A DNA stretch of 64,000 bases from an uncultured bacterium (lineage in GTDB: Bacteria > Bacteroidota > Bacteroidia > Bacteroidales > UBA932). The notes under the pieces were generated by a model. That model had not been told where the DNA came from. It made no database searches and saw only the letters and a program-made list of their open reading frames with translations. The stretch is from positions 1 to 64,000 of the forward strand of contig CASGCS010000017.1 of NCBI GenBank assembly GCA_949300025.1, read 5' to 3'. Below are positions 8,216 through 16,530 of this stretch, piece by piece (position 1 is the first letter of the stretch; each line of letters begins with the position of its first letter). The translations under genes and the position numbers were made by a program.

Positions 8216-9556
8216 ATGAAAGTAGCAGAGATTATGGCCAATCTGGAAAAGAAGTATGGCCATGAAAAAGAGTACTTGCAAGCAGTACGTGAAGTATTGG
8301 AATCGATAGAGGATGTATACAACCAGCATCCCGAATTCGAGAAGGCGAAGATTGTGGAGAGGCTGGTGGAGCCCGACAGAATTTTCACTTTCAGAGTTAC
8401 ATGGATAGATGACAAGGGCGAGGTTCAGACAAACCTGGGTTACCGTGTGCAGTTCAACAGCGCTATCGGGCCATATAAGGGAGGTCTGAGGTTCCATCCT
8501 GCAGTTACCCCTTCAATGCTCAAGTTCCTCGGTTTCGAGCAGACATTCAAGAATGCCCTCACCACACTGCCTATGGGCGGCGGCAAGGGCGGTTCAGATT
8601 TCGATCCCAAAGGAAAGTCAGATGCGGAGATCATGCGTTTCTGCCAGGCGTTCATGCTTGAATTGTGGAGAAATCTCGGTCCCGACACAGACGTGCCTGC
8701 AGGTGATGTGGGCGTAGGCGGCCGCGAGATAGGTTTCCTGCATGGAATGTATACAAAACTTGCACGCAAATACAGCACAGGCGTGTTGACTGGCAAGGGT
8801 GCAATGTGGGGCGGTTCAATCCTTCGTCCAGAAGCTACCGGTTTCGGAGCGCTCTACTTTACACAGCATCTTCTGCACAAGGCAGGCAAGGATATAAAAG
8901 GCAAGACCGTTGCCATTTCAGGTTTCGGCAACGTTGCTTGGGGTGCAGCTACAAAGGCTACTGAGCTCGGTGCACAGGTTGTCGCAATTTCAGGTCCCGA
9001 CGGTGTGGTTACAATTCCCAACGGAATGAGCAAGGAGATGATAGATTACATGCTGGATCTCCGTGCTTCCAACCAGAATATCGTTGCTCCTTTCGCAACA
9101 AAATTCCCTGAGTGCACATTTATCCCCGGCAAGAAGGCCTGGAGCGTAAAATGCGACATCGCATTGCCTTGCGCATTCCAGAACGAGTTGAATGGTGATG
9201 ACGCCAAAGAGTTGATTGCCAACGGAACATGGTGCTGCTGCGAGGTGTCAAACATGGGATGTACACCTGAGGCTATCAAGACATTCCAGGATGCAAAGGT
9301 GCTCTTCGCTCCCGGCAAGGCTGTAAATGCGGGTGGTGTTGCAACTTCAGGTCTTGAAATGACCCAGAACTGCATGCACCTCGGATGGTCTGCAGCAGAA
9401 GTGGATGCAAAACTGCACTTCATCATGGAGAGCATACATAATGCCTGCGTCAAATACGGTACACAGCCCGACGGCACAATTGATTATGTAAAGGGTGCCA
9501 ACATCGCCGGCTTTATGAAGGTTGCACATGCAATGCTCGAGCAGGGTATAATCTAA
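8216..9556 (+). CDS. gdhA: NADP-type glutamate dehydrogenase
   Basis: Aminates 2-oxoglutarate with ammonia to glutamate (reversible), the main ammonium entry point in many gut anaerobes. The 446-residue protein has the hexameric bacterial layout: N-terminal catalytic domain with PMGGGKGGSDFDPKGKSD (about 118-135, containing the substrate Lys), PAGDVGVGGREIGF with the catalytic Asp, then a Rossmann domain with ISGFGNVAWGAA. NADP use is inferred from length and the small hexameric subfamily, not from a single residue. It follows korAB and ends at a good terminator (9584-9620). Confidence 0.95.
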   Translation: MKVAEIMANLEKKYGHEKEYLQAVREVLESIEDVYNQHPEFEKAKIVERLVEPDRIFTFRVTWIDDKGEVQTNLGYRVQFNSAIGPYKGGLRFHPAVTPSMLKFLGFEQTFKNALTTLPMGGGKGGSDFDPKGKSDAEIMRFCQAFMLELWRNLGPDTDVPAGDVGVGGREIGFLHGMYTKLARKYSTGVLTGKGAMWGGSILRPEATGFGALYFTQHLLHKAGKDIKGKTVAISGFGNVAWGAATKATELGAQVVAISGPDGVVTIPNGMSKEMIDYMLDLRASNQNIVAPFATKFPECTFIPGKKAWSVKCDIALPCAFQNELNGDDAKELIANGTWCCCEVSNMGCTPEAIKTFQDAKVLFAPGKAVNAGGVATSGLEMTQNCMHLGWSAAEVDAKLHFIMESIHNACVKYGTQPDGTIDYVKGANIAGFMKVAHAMLEQGII

Positions 9557-9583
9557 CCCCCGGGCGGCAGCCTATGGAAATCG

Positions 9584-9620
9584 GAGGAGCGGCAAGCGTT
9601 TGTCGCTCCTCTTTCTTTTT
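9584..9620 (+). terminator. Intrinsic terminator after gdhA
   Basis: GAGGAGCG (9584-9591) pairs perfectly with CGCTCCTC (9604-9611) around a 12-base loop and is followed by TTTCTTTTT. It closes the korA-korB-gdhA unit. Confidence 0.85.
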
Positions 9621-9638
9621 GGTTATGGCTGCAACCTG

Positions 9639-9669
9639 TTGCACGGGAGTCCCTTTTTAGTTAATTTTG
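9639..9669 (+). promoter_or_regulatory. Promoter for murI-hppA
   Basis: TTGC at 9639-9642, 19 bases, TAATTTTG at 9662-9669. The -7 box fits TAnnTTTG and the upstream box is a near match. Transcription would start near 9676, about 17 bases before the murI ATG. Confidence 0.5.
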
Positions 9670-9692
9670 CTGCCGTTTAATTTGAATCTGTT

Positions 9693-10493
9693 ATGGTCGG
9701 TGTTTTGGATTCCGGTGTAGGCGGGCTCTCGGTATGGAAAGAACTGGTCGGGATGCTTCCAGATGAAAAATATCTATATGTGGCCGACAGCGGTTACTGC
9801 CCATACGGACCGCGTGACAAATCATATATAATTGAGAGAACTTCCAGAATATCTGAATTCCTGATTGATAAAGGCGCCGATATAATAGTTGTGGCTTGCA
9901 ATACCGCAACGGCTGCCGCCATATCTACGCTCAGGCGCAACTACAATATTCCGTTCATAGGTATGGAACCTGCGACAAAACCTGCGGTGCTCCACTCCGA
10001 AAGCGGCGTAATTGCCGTTCTGGCCACGCAGGGAACCTTCCGCGGCGAACTCTATATTGGTACATTGGAAAAATATGCCTCTCAGACTAAGGTGATTGAG
10101 ATTGTAGGGACCGGCCTGGTGGAACTGGTGGAGAAGATGGCGTGGGATACGCCCGAGGCGGAGAAACTTGTAAGAAGTTATGTGGAACCGGCAATCGCCC
10201 TGGGAGCGGACCATATTGTGCTGGGCTGTACCCATTACCCCTTCCTGACAAAGACAATAGAGAAAATTGCAGGAAGCGGAGTGAAGATTGTAAATCCCGC
10301 TCCGGCAATAGCGAAGAGGGCCAGGGAAGTCTTGGCCGGCATAGCGCCCAAAAATCTCTACAGTGAAGATTCAGACTTGTTCTGCACGACTGCGGAAGAT
10401 ACTTCGGTGCTGGCCTCGATGGTGGGAATGATACTGTCGGAAAGCCCGAATAATGTTTTTAGAAAATACAGGTGTACAACAATCAGACTTTGA
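9693..10493 (+). CDS. murI: Glutamate racemase
   Basis: Converts L- to D-glutamate for the peptidoglycan stem peptide. The two catalytic cysteines are present: Cys69 in VACNTATAAA and Cys179 in LGCTHYPF; the N-terminal LDSGVGGLSV holds the Asp-Ser substrate pair (residues 6-7). 266 residues is normal. The gene lies directly behind a glutamate dehydrogenase gene but has its own likely promoter, and its stop is two bases before the hppA ATG, so translation of the two may be coupled. Confidence 0.95.
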   Translation: MVGVLDSGVGGLSVWKELVGMLPDEKYLYVADSGYCPYGPRDKSYIIERTSRISEFLIDKGADIIVVACNTATAAAISTLRRNYNIPFIGMEPATKPAVLHSESGVIAVLATQGTFRGELYIGTLEKYASQTKVIEIVGTGLVELVEKMAWDTPEAEKLVRSYVEPAIALGADHIVLGCTHYPFLTKTIEKIAGSGVKIVNPAPAIAKRAREVLAGIAPKNLYSEDSDLFCTTAEDTSVLASMVGMILSESPNNVFRKYRCTTIRL

Positions 10494-10495
10494 TT

Positions 10496-12703
10496 ATGGA
10501 GAATAATGTTATTTTTTATCTGGTTCCCGCCGCTTCACTGCTGGCGCTCTTTTTTGCCTTTTATTTTTTCAGGCAGATGATAAGGCAGAGCGAAGGGACG
10601 GCAAGAATGCGCGAGATTGCCTTGTATGTAAGGAAAGGGGCGATGGCATATCTGAAACAGCAGTATAAGGTTGTAGGTATTGTCTTTATTGTCCTCTCCG
10701 TTTTTTTTGCCATTCTGGCCTACGGTTTCGGTGTGCAGAACGGCTGGGTTCCGTTTGCTTTTCTTACAGGCGGATTCTTTTCAGGTCTTGCCGGTTTTAT
10801 AGGGATGAAGACGGCTACATATGCATCGGCAAGGACTGCATGCGCGGCTGAAAAGTCGTTGAACAGCGGACTGAAGGTCGCTTTCCGCTCGGGCGCGGTT
10901 ATGGGCCTGACCGTTGTGGGGCTCGGACTTCTGGATATTTCGATATGGTATCTTATACTGAACCATTTTGTAGAGGCGACAGCTTCCCAAAAACTGACCG
11001 CGATAACCACTACGATGCTCACCTTTGGGATGGGAGCCTCCACACAGGCGCTTTTTGCCCGTGTGGGCGGCGGAATATATACGAAGGCTGCCGACGTGGG
11101 GGCAGACCTGGTAGGCAAGGTCGAGGCGGGTATACCTGAAGATGATGCAAGAAATCCCGCGACAATTGCTGACAATGTGGGTGACAATGTGGGAGACGTG
11201 GCCGGAATGGGGGCAGACCTGTATGAGTCATACTGCGGTTCGATACTGGCTACGGCGGCATTGGGAGCTTCTGCATTCTACGGAAACCCCGATGTGCAGC
11301 TAAAGGGAGTGTTTGCTCCCATGCTTATTGCAGCTGTCGGCATAATCCTCTCCCTTATAGGCATATTTATGGTGCGGACAAAAGAAAATGTGGGAATGAG
11401 GCAGCTGCTCAAGTCGTTGGGGCTTGGAGTGAATTTCAGTTCAATGCTGATAGTCCTGGCTACATTCGGCATACTCTGGCTGCTCGGCATCCCCAACTGG
11501 GTGGGAATTTCATGTTCGGTGGTGGTAGGTCTGCTTGCGGGAATTGTCATAGGCCAGTCTACGGAGTATTACACCTCGCATTCGTACAGGCCTACAAGAA
11601 AGATAGCGAAAAGTTCTGAGACAGGCCCTGCGACAGTCATAATTTCGGGAATCGGGACAGGCCTTGTCTCCACTGCCATACCGGTGGTTACAATATCTGT
11701 GGCAGTCATACTTGCATACCTGAGCGCGATAGGGTTTGATGTCAGGAACATGCTTACAGGAGAGAACCTGAGCATGGGACTTTACGGCATAGGCATAGCG
11801 GCCGTAGGAATGCTTTCCACCCTGGGCATAACGCTGGCGACTGATGCCTACGGTCCCATAGCCGACAATGCCGGCGGAAATGCGCAGATGAGCGGCCTTG
11901 ATGCAACCGTAAGGGAAAGGACAGATATGCTGGACGCTCTTGGAAATACCACGGCGGCAACAGGAAAGGGATTTGCAATAGGTTCGGCCGCACTGACTGC
12001 CCTTGCGCTGCTGGCTTCATATATAGAGGAGATAAAAATTGCCCTTGTAAGGGCTGGCGAACTTACGATAGATGTTGCAGGCAGAGCGGTTGATGTGGCC
12101 ACGGCCTCCATCCCTGACTTTATGGAGTATTATCAGGTCAACCTTATGAATCCAAATGTCCTTGCCGGAATGTTCATAGGTGCAATGATGTCTTTCCTCT
12201 TCTGCGGTCTTACAATGAATGCGGTCGGGCGTGCCGCCCAGAAGATGGTCGAGGAGGTGCGCCGTCAGTTCAGCCAGATCAAGGGTATTCTTACAGGAGA
12301 GGCGACTCCGGACTATGCAAGATGCGTAGAGATCTCTACCCGCGGGGCGCAGCATGAGATGTTGCCGTCTTCTCTGATGGCGATAGCAGTTCCGGTGATT
12401 GTAGGCTTCATTTTCGGTGTGTCGGGTGTTCTCGGCCTGCTTATAGGCAGTCTGTCGAGCGGTTTTGTTCTCGCAGTGTTCATGGCGAATGCCGGAGGGG
12501 CGTGGGACAATGCCAAAAAGTATGTGGAGGAGGGCAACCTCGGTGGAAAAGGCTCTGAATGTCACAAGGCTACAGTGGTGGGCGATACCGTGGGAGATCC
12601 GTTCAAGGATACGTCAGGCCCGTCGCTCAACATACTTATAAAACTTATGAGCATGGTCTCCATAGTGGTGGCCGGGCTTACAGTTGCATGGCATCTGCTA
12701 TAG
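10496..12703 (+). CDS. hppA: Ion-pumping membrane pyrophosphatase, K+-dependent type
   Basis: Splits cytosolic pyrophosphate and uses the energy to pump H+ and/or Na+ across the inner membrane. The 735-residue chain is almost all membrane helices (about 16). The catalytic block DVGADLVGKVEAG plus DNVGDNVGDVAGMGAD and the C-terminal GDTVGDPFKDTSGP carry the Asp residues that bind Mg-pyrophosphate. In GNTTAATGKG (residues 483-492) the residue after GNTT is Ala487, the mark of the K+-dependent class; K+-independent enzymes have Lys. The pumped ion cannot be fixed by eye. ATG 10496 is preferred to an in-frame GTG at 10472 that lies inside murI. Confidence 0.95.
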   Translation: MENNVIFYLVPAASLLALFFAFYFFRQMIRQSEGTARMREIALYVRKGAMAYLKQQYKVVGIVFIVLSVFFAILAYGFGVQNGWVPFAFLTGGFFSGLAGFIGMKTATYASARTACAAEKSLNSGLKVAFRSGAVMGLTVVGLGLLDISIWYLILNHFVEATASQKLTAITTTMLTFGMGASTQALFARVGGGIYTKAADVGADLVGKVEAGIPEDDARNPATIADNVGDNVGDVAGMGADLYESYCGSILATAALGASAFYGNPDVQLKGVFAPMLIAAVGIILSLIGIFMVRTKENVGMRQLLKSLGLGVNFSSMLIVLATFGILWLLGIPNWVGISCSVVVGLLAGIVIGQSTEYYTSHSYRPTRKIAKSSETGPATVIISGIGTGLVSTAIPVVTISVAVILAYLSAIGFDVRNMLTGENLSMGLYGIGIAAVGMLSTLGITLATDAYGPIADNAGGNAQMSGLDATVRERTDMLDALGNTTAATGKGFAIGSAALTALALLASYIEEIKIALVRAGELTIDVAGRAVDVATASIPDFMEYYQVNLMNPNVLAGMFIGAMMSFLFCGLTMNAVGRAAQKMVEEVRRQFSQIKGILTGEATPDYARCVEISTRGAQHEMLPSSLMAIAVPVIVGFIFGVSGVLGLLIGSLSSGFVLAVFMANAGGAWDNAKKYVEEGNLGGKGSECHKATVVGDTVGDPFKDTSGPSLNILIKLMSMVSIVVAGLTVAWHLL

Positions 12704-12732
12704 GAGGCGGTCAGAATAGAATGGTACTCTGT

Positions 12733-12740
12733 TAACTTTG
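12733..12740 (+). promoter_or_regulatory. -7 box directly before the esterase-like gene
   Basis: TAACTTTG fits TAnnTTTG and ends six bases before the ATG at 12747, so a transcript from it would be leaderless or nearly so. No TTTG box is visible upstream, so read-through from hppA is also possible. Confidence 0.35.
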
Positions 12741-12746
12741 AGAAGA

Positions 12747-13859
12747 ATGTTTGGTTTTCCGGTAAAACGTGCCCTTTTTTTGTTGGCCTTTCTGCTTGCA
12801 GGGAGTGTCTCCCTTACCGCACAAAGTGTGGATTTCAAGATATTGCAGCCTTTCGACAGGGTTTACTACAATTCAAATACCCCTACCGTTGAGGTTATGG
12901 CGCGCGCAGGGCGATATTTCAATTCGCATGGAGAACTGGAGTGTACCATAAGCAGCGGCGACAGCCTGCTCTATCGCTTTTCGCAATATTTCATGGCTGC
13001 GATGGGTGATTCTGCAAAACTCTCCTTTTCGTTTAATCTCACCCCGGGCTTTTACAGGGTGGAACTGAAAAGCGAAGGAAGGCAGATAGGCGGGTGCGTA
13101 ATAGGTTATGAGCCGGAAATGATTAAAGCCGACGGCGGAATTCCCGATGACGGGGGCGGCTTCATCCGATACTGGAATGAAAAGATAAAGGAACTTTCAA
13201 CATATCCCAAACTTATAAGGGAGAAGAAGATAAAGGAACTCTCAAAAGGGGCGCGCGACATATACAGGGTCTCAATAAACTCTTATGGAGGGAGAAGTGT
13301 TGAGTGTTATTATTCCGTTCCCAAGCAGAAGGGAAGATACAGGGCTGTGGTCAGGCTTGTGAACCTTTCCGATTCGCTTACATTTGAAAAGCTGGGAAGA
13401 ATGCTTGCCTCCGATACCATTTCAGACAGAATCATCTTTGCCGCACAGCCAGAAGAGAGCATAGATGTGGTACGCTTCATAGATTTCCTGCAGGAGAAGG
13501 AGGAGGTTTCGTTGGGCAATATCTTTGCCGAGGGGTGCGGGAAGGCGGCCGCCCGTGCCCTGGTCGCTTCTGCAATCGACAGAAGAATCGCGGCAGTCGC
13601 CCTTTTTGCTCCGGTCTTCGCGGAGTATACAGGCCTTGACACTCCCCTGTATGGCAACCTGTATGTGGCGGCGGAGAATGTAGACAAACCCCTGCTTTTT
13701 GGAGTGGACATGAGCGGAACCGTTGCAGACCCCTCTGAAAATTTTGCGCTCTACAACAGGTTCGGGTGTGAGAAGTCGTACTACATTTTCCTCGACAACG
13801 GGCGGCCGCCTCTTTGGGATTCGCTCAAAAGAAATTTCTTTGACAAAAATACCAAATAG
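12747..13859 (+). CDS. Exported acetyl-xylan-esterase-like protein, probably without catalysis
   Basis: A 370-residue exported protein: signal peptide about 1-26 (ending SLTAQ), an N-terminal beta-rich domain, then an alpha/beta-hydrolase domain resembling the AXE1/cephalosporin-C deacetylase family (RYWNEKIKELSTYP near the start; PSENFALYNRF, resembling PPSTxFAAYN, near the end). The nucleophile elbow, GxSxGG in active members, reads AEGCGK at 261-266 with Gly263 at the Ser position, and the family's catalytic His seems replaced in LDNGRPP. So the fold is likely but hydrolysis is doubtful. ATG 12747 is chosen; an in-frame TTG at 12738 overlaps the promoter-like box. aroE starts four bases after its stop. 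Confidence 0.6.
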   Translation: MFGFPVKRALFLLAFLLAGSVSLTAQSVDFKILQPFDRVYYNSNTPTVEVMARAGRYFNSHGELECTISSGDSLLYRFSQYFMAAMGDSAKLSFSFNLTPGFYRVELKSEGRQIGGCVIGYEPEMIKADGGIPDDGGGFIRYWNEKIKELSTYPKLIREKKIKELSKGARDIYRVSINSYGGRSVECYYSVPKQKGRYRAVVRLVNLSDSLTFEKLGRMLASDTISDRIIFAAQPEESIDVVRFIDFLQEKEEVSLGNIFAEGCGKAAARALVASAIDRRIAAVALFAPVFAEYTGLDTPLYGNLYVAAENVDKPLLFGVDMSGTVADPSENFALYNRFGCEKSYYIFLDNGRPPLWDSLKRNFFDKNTK

Positions 13860-13863
13860 AGAG

Positions 13864-14658
13864 ATGGAGAACGGAAATGCACCAGTTGCAAGATTCGGGC
13901 TTATAGGAAAGCCCATAGCGCACTCCAAAAGCCCGGCGCTTTTCAAGGCGGCTTATGGAGACTCTGAATGGAGTTATGAACTTCTGGAGGCTGAAAACTG
14001 CGAGAGCGCGGTGGAACGTTTCCTTAAAGGGCCATACAAGGGGATAAATGTAACCGCTCCATACAAGGAGCAGGTGATGCGTTTTGTTACCGCCCCCGAT
14101 GCCGCCTCCTCCAGACTGGGCAATGCAAACCTCCTGCTGAAAGACGCGGATTACCGGCGTAACGGAGTCGTTTATTCGTATAATACGGATTATTACGGCG
14201 TTAAAAATACTGTGGCCGATTTTTGCGGCGAGAGGGGCGGGAGAGTGACCGTGATTGGGGCCGGAGGAGCCGGAAAGGCTGCTGCGCTGGCAATGGCGGA
14301 GAGCGGATATGAGGTCTGCCTGGTCAACCGTTCAAGGGAGAAGGCGGCAATCTTTGCGCAGACTATAGGGGCCGAGTATGTGCCTCTTCAGGAGGCGGCG
14401 CGGGCTATTGAAAAATCGTGGCTTGTGATATACTCTCTCTCCATGCTTGCAGATGAAGTAAGGGAGGCCGATTTTTCCGGCAAGGTTCTCTTCGAGGCGA
14501 ATTATGCCTCTCCGAACCTCTCTCCGGAGCGGAATGTGAAGTCGCGTCTCTACATAAGGGGCGAATATTGGCTTTACAATCAGGCTGTGCCGGCCTTTGA
14601 ACTTTTTACTGGCTGTAAACCAGACTGTGAGGCCATGAAAAAGATGATAGGAATATAG
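13864..14658 (+). CDS. aroE: Shikimate dehydrogenase
   Basis: Reduces 3-dehydroshikimate to shikimate with NADPH in aromatic amino acid synthesis. Key parts are GKPIAHSKS (15-23) with the two substrate Ser residues, NVTAPYK with catalytic Lys68, YNTDYYG with Asn107 and catalytic Asp109, and the dinucleotide loop GAGGAGKAAALA followed by VNRSREKA, whose Arg favours NADP. 264 residues is normal. The start ATG 13864 gives the standard N terminus; the open frame reaches further back into the previous gene but without family resemblance. Only four bases separate it from the upstream gene, so the two are probably co-translated. Confidence 0.93.
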   Translation: MENGNAPVARFGLIGKPIAHSKSPALFKAAYGDSEWSYELLEAENCESAVERFLKGPYKGINVTAPYKEQVMRFVTAPDAASSRLGNANLLLKDADYRRNGVVYSYNTDYYGVKNTVADFCGERGGRVTVIGAGGAGKAAALAMAESGYEVCLVNRSREKAAIFAQTIGAEYVPLQEAARAIEKSWLVIYSLSMLADEVREADFSGKVLFEANYASPNLSPERNVKSRLYIRGEYWLYNQAVPAFELFTGCKPDCEAMKKMIGI

Positions 14659-14757
14659 TTTTGTCTTTTTTGCTTTACTATTTCAACAGAAAATAGTAAC
14701 TTTAACCGTTTATTGCAAGAGAGACAAATTTTAGATAATTTTAAAAACAGATAGATT

Positions 14758-15201
14758 ATGTCTTATAACAAAGTATTGTTGATTGGAAACGTGGGGCGGG
14801 ACCCTGAAGTGAGACATCTGGAGTCGGGGACGTCTGTGGCTACGTTTACACTGGCCACTACTGAAAGATACAAGGACAAGAACGGTCAGTATCAGGACCA
14901 GACTGAATGGCACAATATCGTTTGCTGGAGAAATCTGGCAGACCTTTCGCAGAATTACATAAACAAAGGTTCCCAGATTTTCGTGGAGGGAAAGATAAGG
15001 ACAAGGAGTTGGACAGACCAGACAGGCCAGAAGCGGTACACAACCGAGATTATCGCAGACAATATCAGGCTTCTGGGCAAAAAGGGAGAGAGCCAGCAGC
15101 ATGCGGCAGCCTCTGCGCAGCCTGCTGCCGGACAGCCTCAGCAGTATGCCGCCGCCAATGATTTTCCTGCAGAAGATCCGTCGGACGATTTGCCGTTCTA
15201 G
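14758..15201 (+). CDS. ssb: Single-stranded DNA-binding protein
   Basis: Coats single-stranded DNA and recruits replication and repair proteins. The OB fold spans about 1-105 (YNKVLLIGNVGRDPEVRH, then WHNIVCWRNLAD, then VEGKIRTRSW), followed by a Gln/Ala-rich flexible linker and the acidic tip DPSDDLPF that binds partner proteins. The 147-residue length and intact tip indicate the main, housekeeping SSB type. The 99-base gap before it contains TAACTTTA (14697-14704), a one-mismatch -7 box, so it may have its own promoter. purA follows after 39 bases. Confidence 0.93.
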   Translation: MSYNKVLLIGNVGRDPEVRHLESGTSVATFTLATTERYKDKNGQYQDQTEWHNIVCWRNLADLSQNYINKGSQIFVEGKIRTRSWTDQTGQKRYTTEIIADNIRLLGKKGESQQHAAASAQPAAGQPQQYAAANDFPAEDPSDDLPF

Positions 15202-15240
15202 CATTATTTTATCGGTTTAACAAAATTAATAGATATAGAG

Positions 15241-16506
15241 ATGAAATTAGACGTAGTTCTCGGTCTGCAATGGGGAGACGAGGGAAAGGGCAAGATTGTC
15301 GATGTCCTCGCAAGCGAATATCCGGTTGTGGCCAGATTTCAGGGAGGCCCCAATGCCGGCCATTCAATCCATTTCGAAGGTAAGAAGTTCGTGCTCCATT
15401 CGGTGCCGTCGGGTGTCTTCAGAGACGGTTCCATAAACTTCATAGGCAGCGGAGTCGTTCTCGACCCTGTCATATTCAGGGAAGAGTGCCTTGCCATAGA
15501 GGCAATGGGCGTTCCGGTAAAGGAGAGGGTTGTGATTGCAGACAGGGCGCATCTGATACTGCCTACACACAGGATTATCGATGCGGCTTCGGAAGCGGCA
15601 AAGGGCAAGAGCAAGATTGGCTCGACCCTCAAGGGCATAGGCCCGACATATATGGACAAGACCGGCAGAAACGGCCTGAGGGTGGGGGATATTCTGACTC
15701 CCGACTTCAAAGAGAGATTCCTCAAGTTAAAGAACAAGCATATAGCATATCTCAAACAGTACGATTTCGAGTACGATGCATCTGAAAACGAGCAGGCGTG
15801 GCTCGATGCCGTAGAGTATATGAAGCAGTTTGAAATAGTCGACGGAGCATACAGGGTGAACGACTATCTTATAGGCGGGAAGAGCATTCTGGCCGAAGGG
15901 GCGCAGGGTACGTTGCTCGATGTGGATTTCGGTTCATATCCCTTTGTCACCTCCTCTTCCACTTCATGTGCGGGCGCATGCACGGGGCTTGGAGTCTCGC
16001 CTCATTCGATAGGCAAGGTCTACGGCGTTTTCAAGGCTTATTGTACAAGGGTAGGCAGCGGTCCTTTCCCTACAGAACTTTTCGATGAAACCGGCGAGCA
16101 GCTCAGGCAGAAAGGTTTTGAATTCGGTGCGACGACAGGCCGCCCGCGCAGAACGGGATGGCTGGATCTGCCGGCTCTCAAATACGCCGTGATGATAGAC
16201 GGTGTGGACGAGTTGATAATGATGAAGGCCGATGTGCTCGACGGGTTCGATACAATAAAGGTCGCTGTTTCGTACGAGGTAGGCGGAAAACAGACCGATG
16301 AAATCCCTTACGATGTCTATGCGGAGGTAAAGCCTGTATACAGGGAGTTCAAGGGCTGGAAATGCGACCTTACAAAGGTGAAAAGCGAAGATCAGATGCC
16401 TTCGGAATTCAAGGAATATATAAAATTCATAGAGGATTATCTGAAGGTTCCTGTCAGAATAATATCGCTCGGGCCCGACAGAGACCAGACAATAGTGAGA
16501 AACTAA
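15241..16506 (+). CDS. purA: Adenylosuccinate synthase
   Basis: Joins IMP and aspartate with GTP to adenylosuccinate, the first committed step to AMP. The start VVLGLQWGDEGKGKIVD contains the GTP loop and catalytic Asp, and GPNAGHS supplies the catalytic His; GPTYMDKTGR and TTGRPRRTGWLD follow as expected. 421 residues is normal for bacteria. It stands in a row of same-strand housekeeping genes with short gaps (ssb 39 bases before, an MFS gene 24 bases after); no dedicated promoter is obvious. Confidence 0.97.
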   Translation: MKLDVVLGLQWGDEGKGKIVDVLASEYPVVARFQGGPNAGHSIHFEGKKFVLHSVPSGVFRDGSINFIGSGVVLDPVIFREECLAIEAMGVPVKERVVIADRAHLILPTHRIIDAASEAAKGKSKIGSTLKGIGPTYMDKTGRNGLRVGDILTPDFKERFLKLKNKHIAYLKQYDFEYDASENEQAWLDAVEYMKQFEIVDGAYRVNDYLIGGKSILAEGAQGTLLDVDFGSYPFVTSSSTSCAGACTGLGVSPHSIGKVYGVFKAYCTRVGSGPFPTELFDETGEQLRQKGFEFGATTGRPRRTGWLDLPALKYAVMIDGVDELIMMKADVLDGFDTIKVAVSYEVGGKQTDEIPYDVYAEVKPVYREFKGWKCDLTKVKSEDQMPSEFKEYIKFIEDYLKVPVRIISLGPDRDQTIVRN

Positions 16507-16530
16507 TTATTAACAACCAAAATCAAGTAT

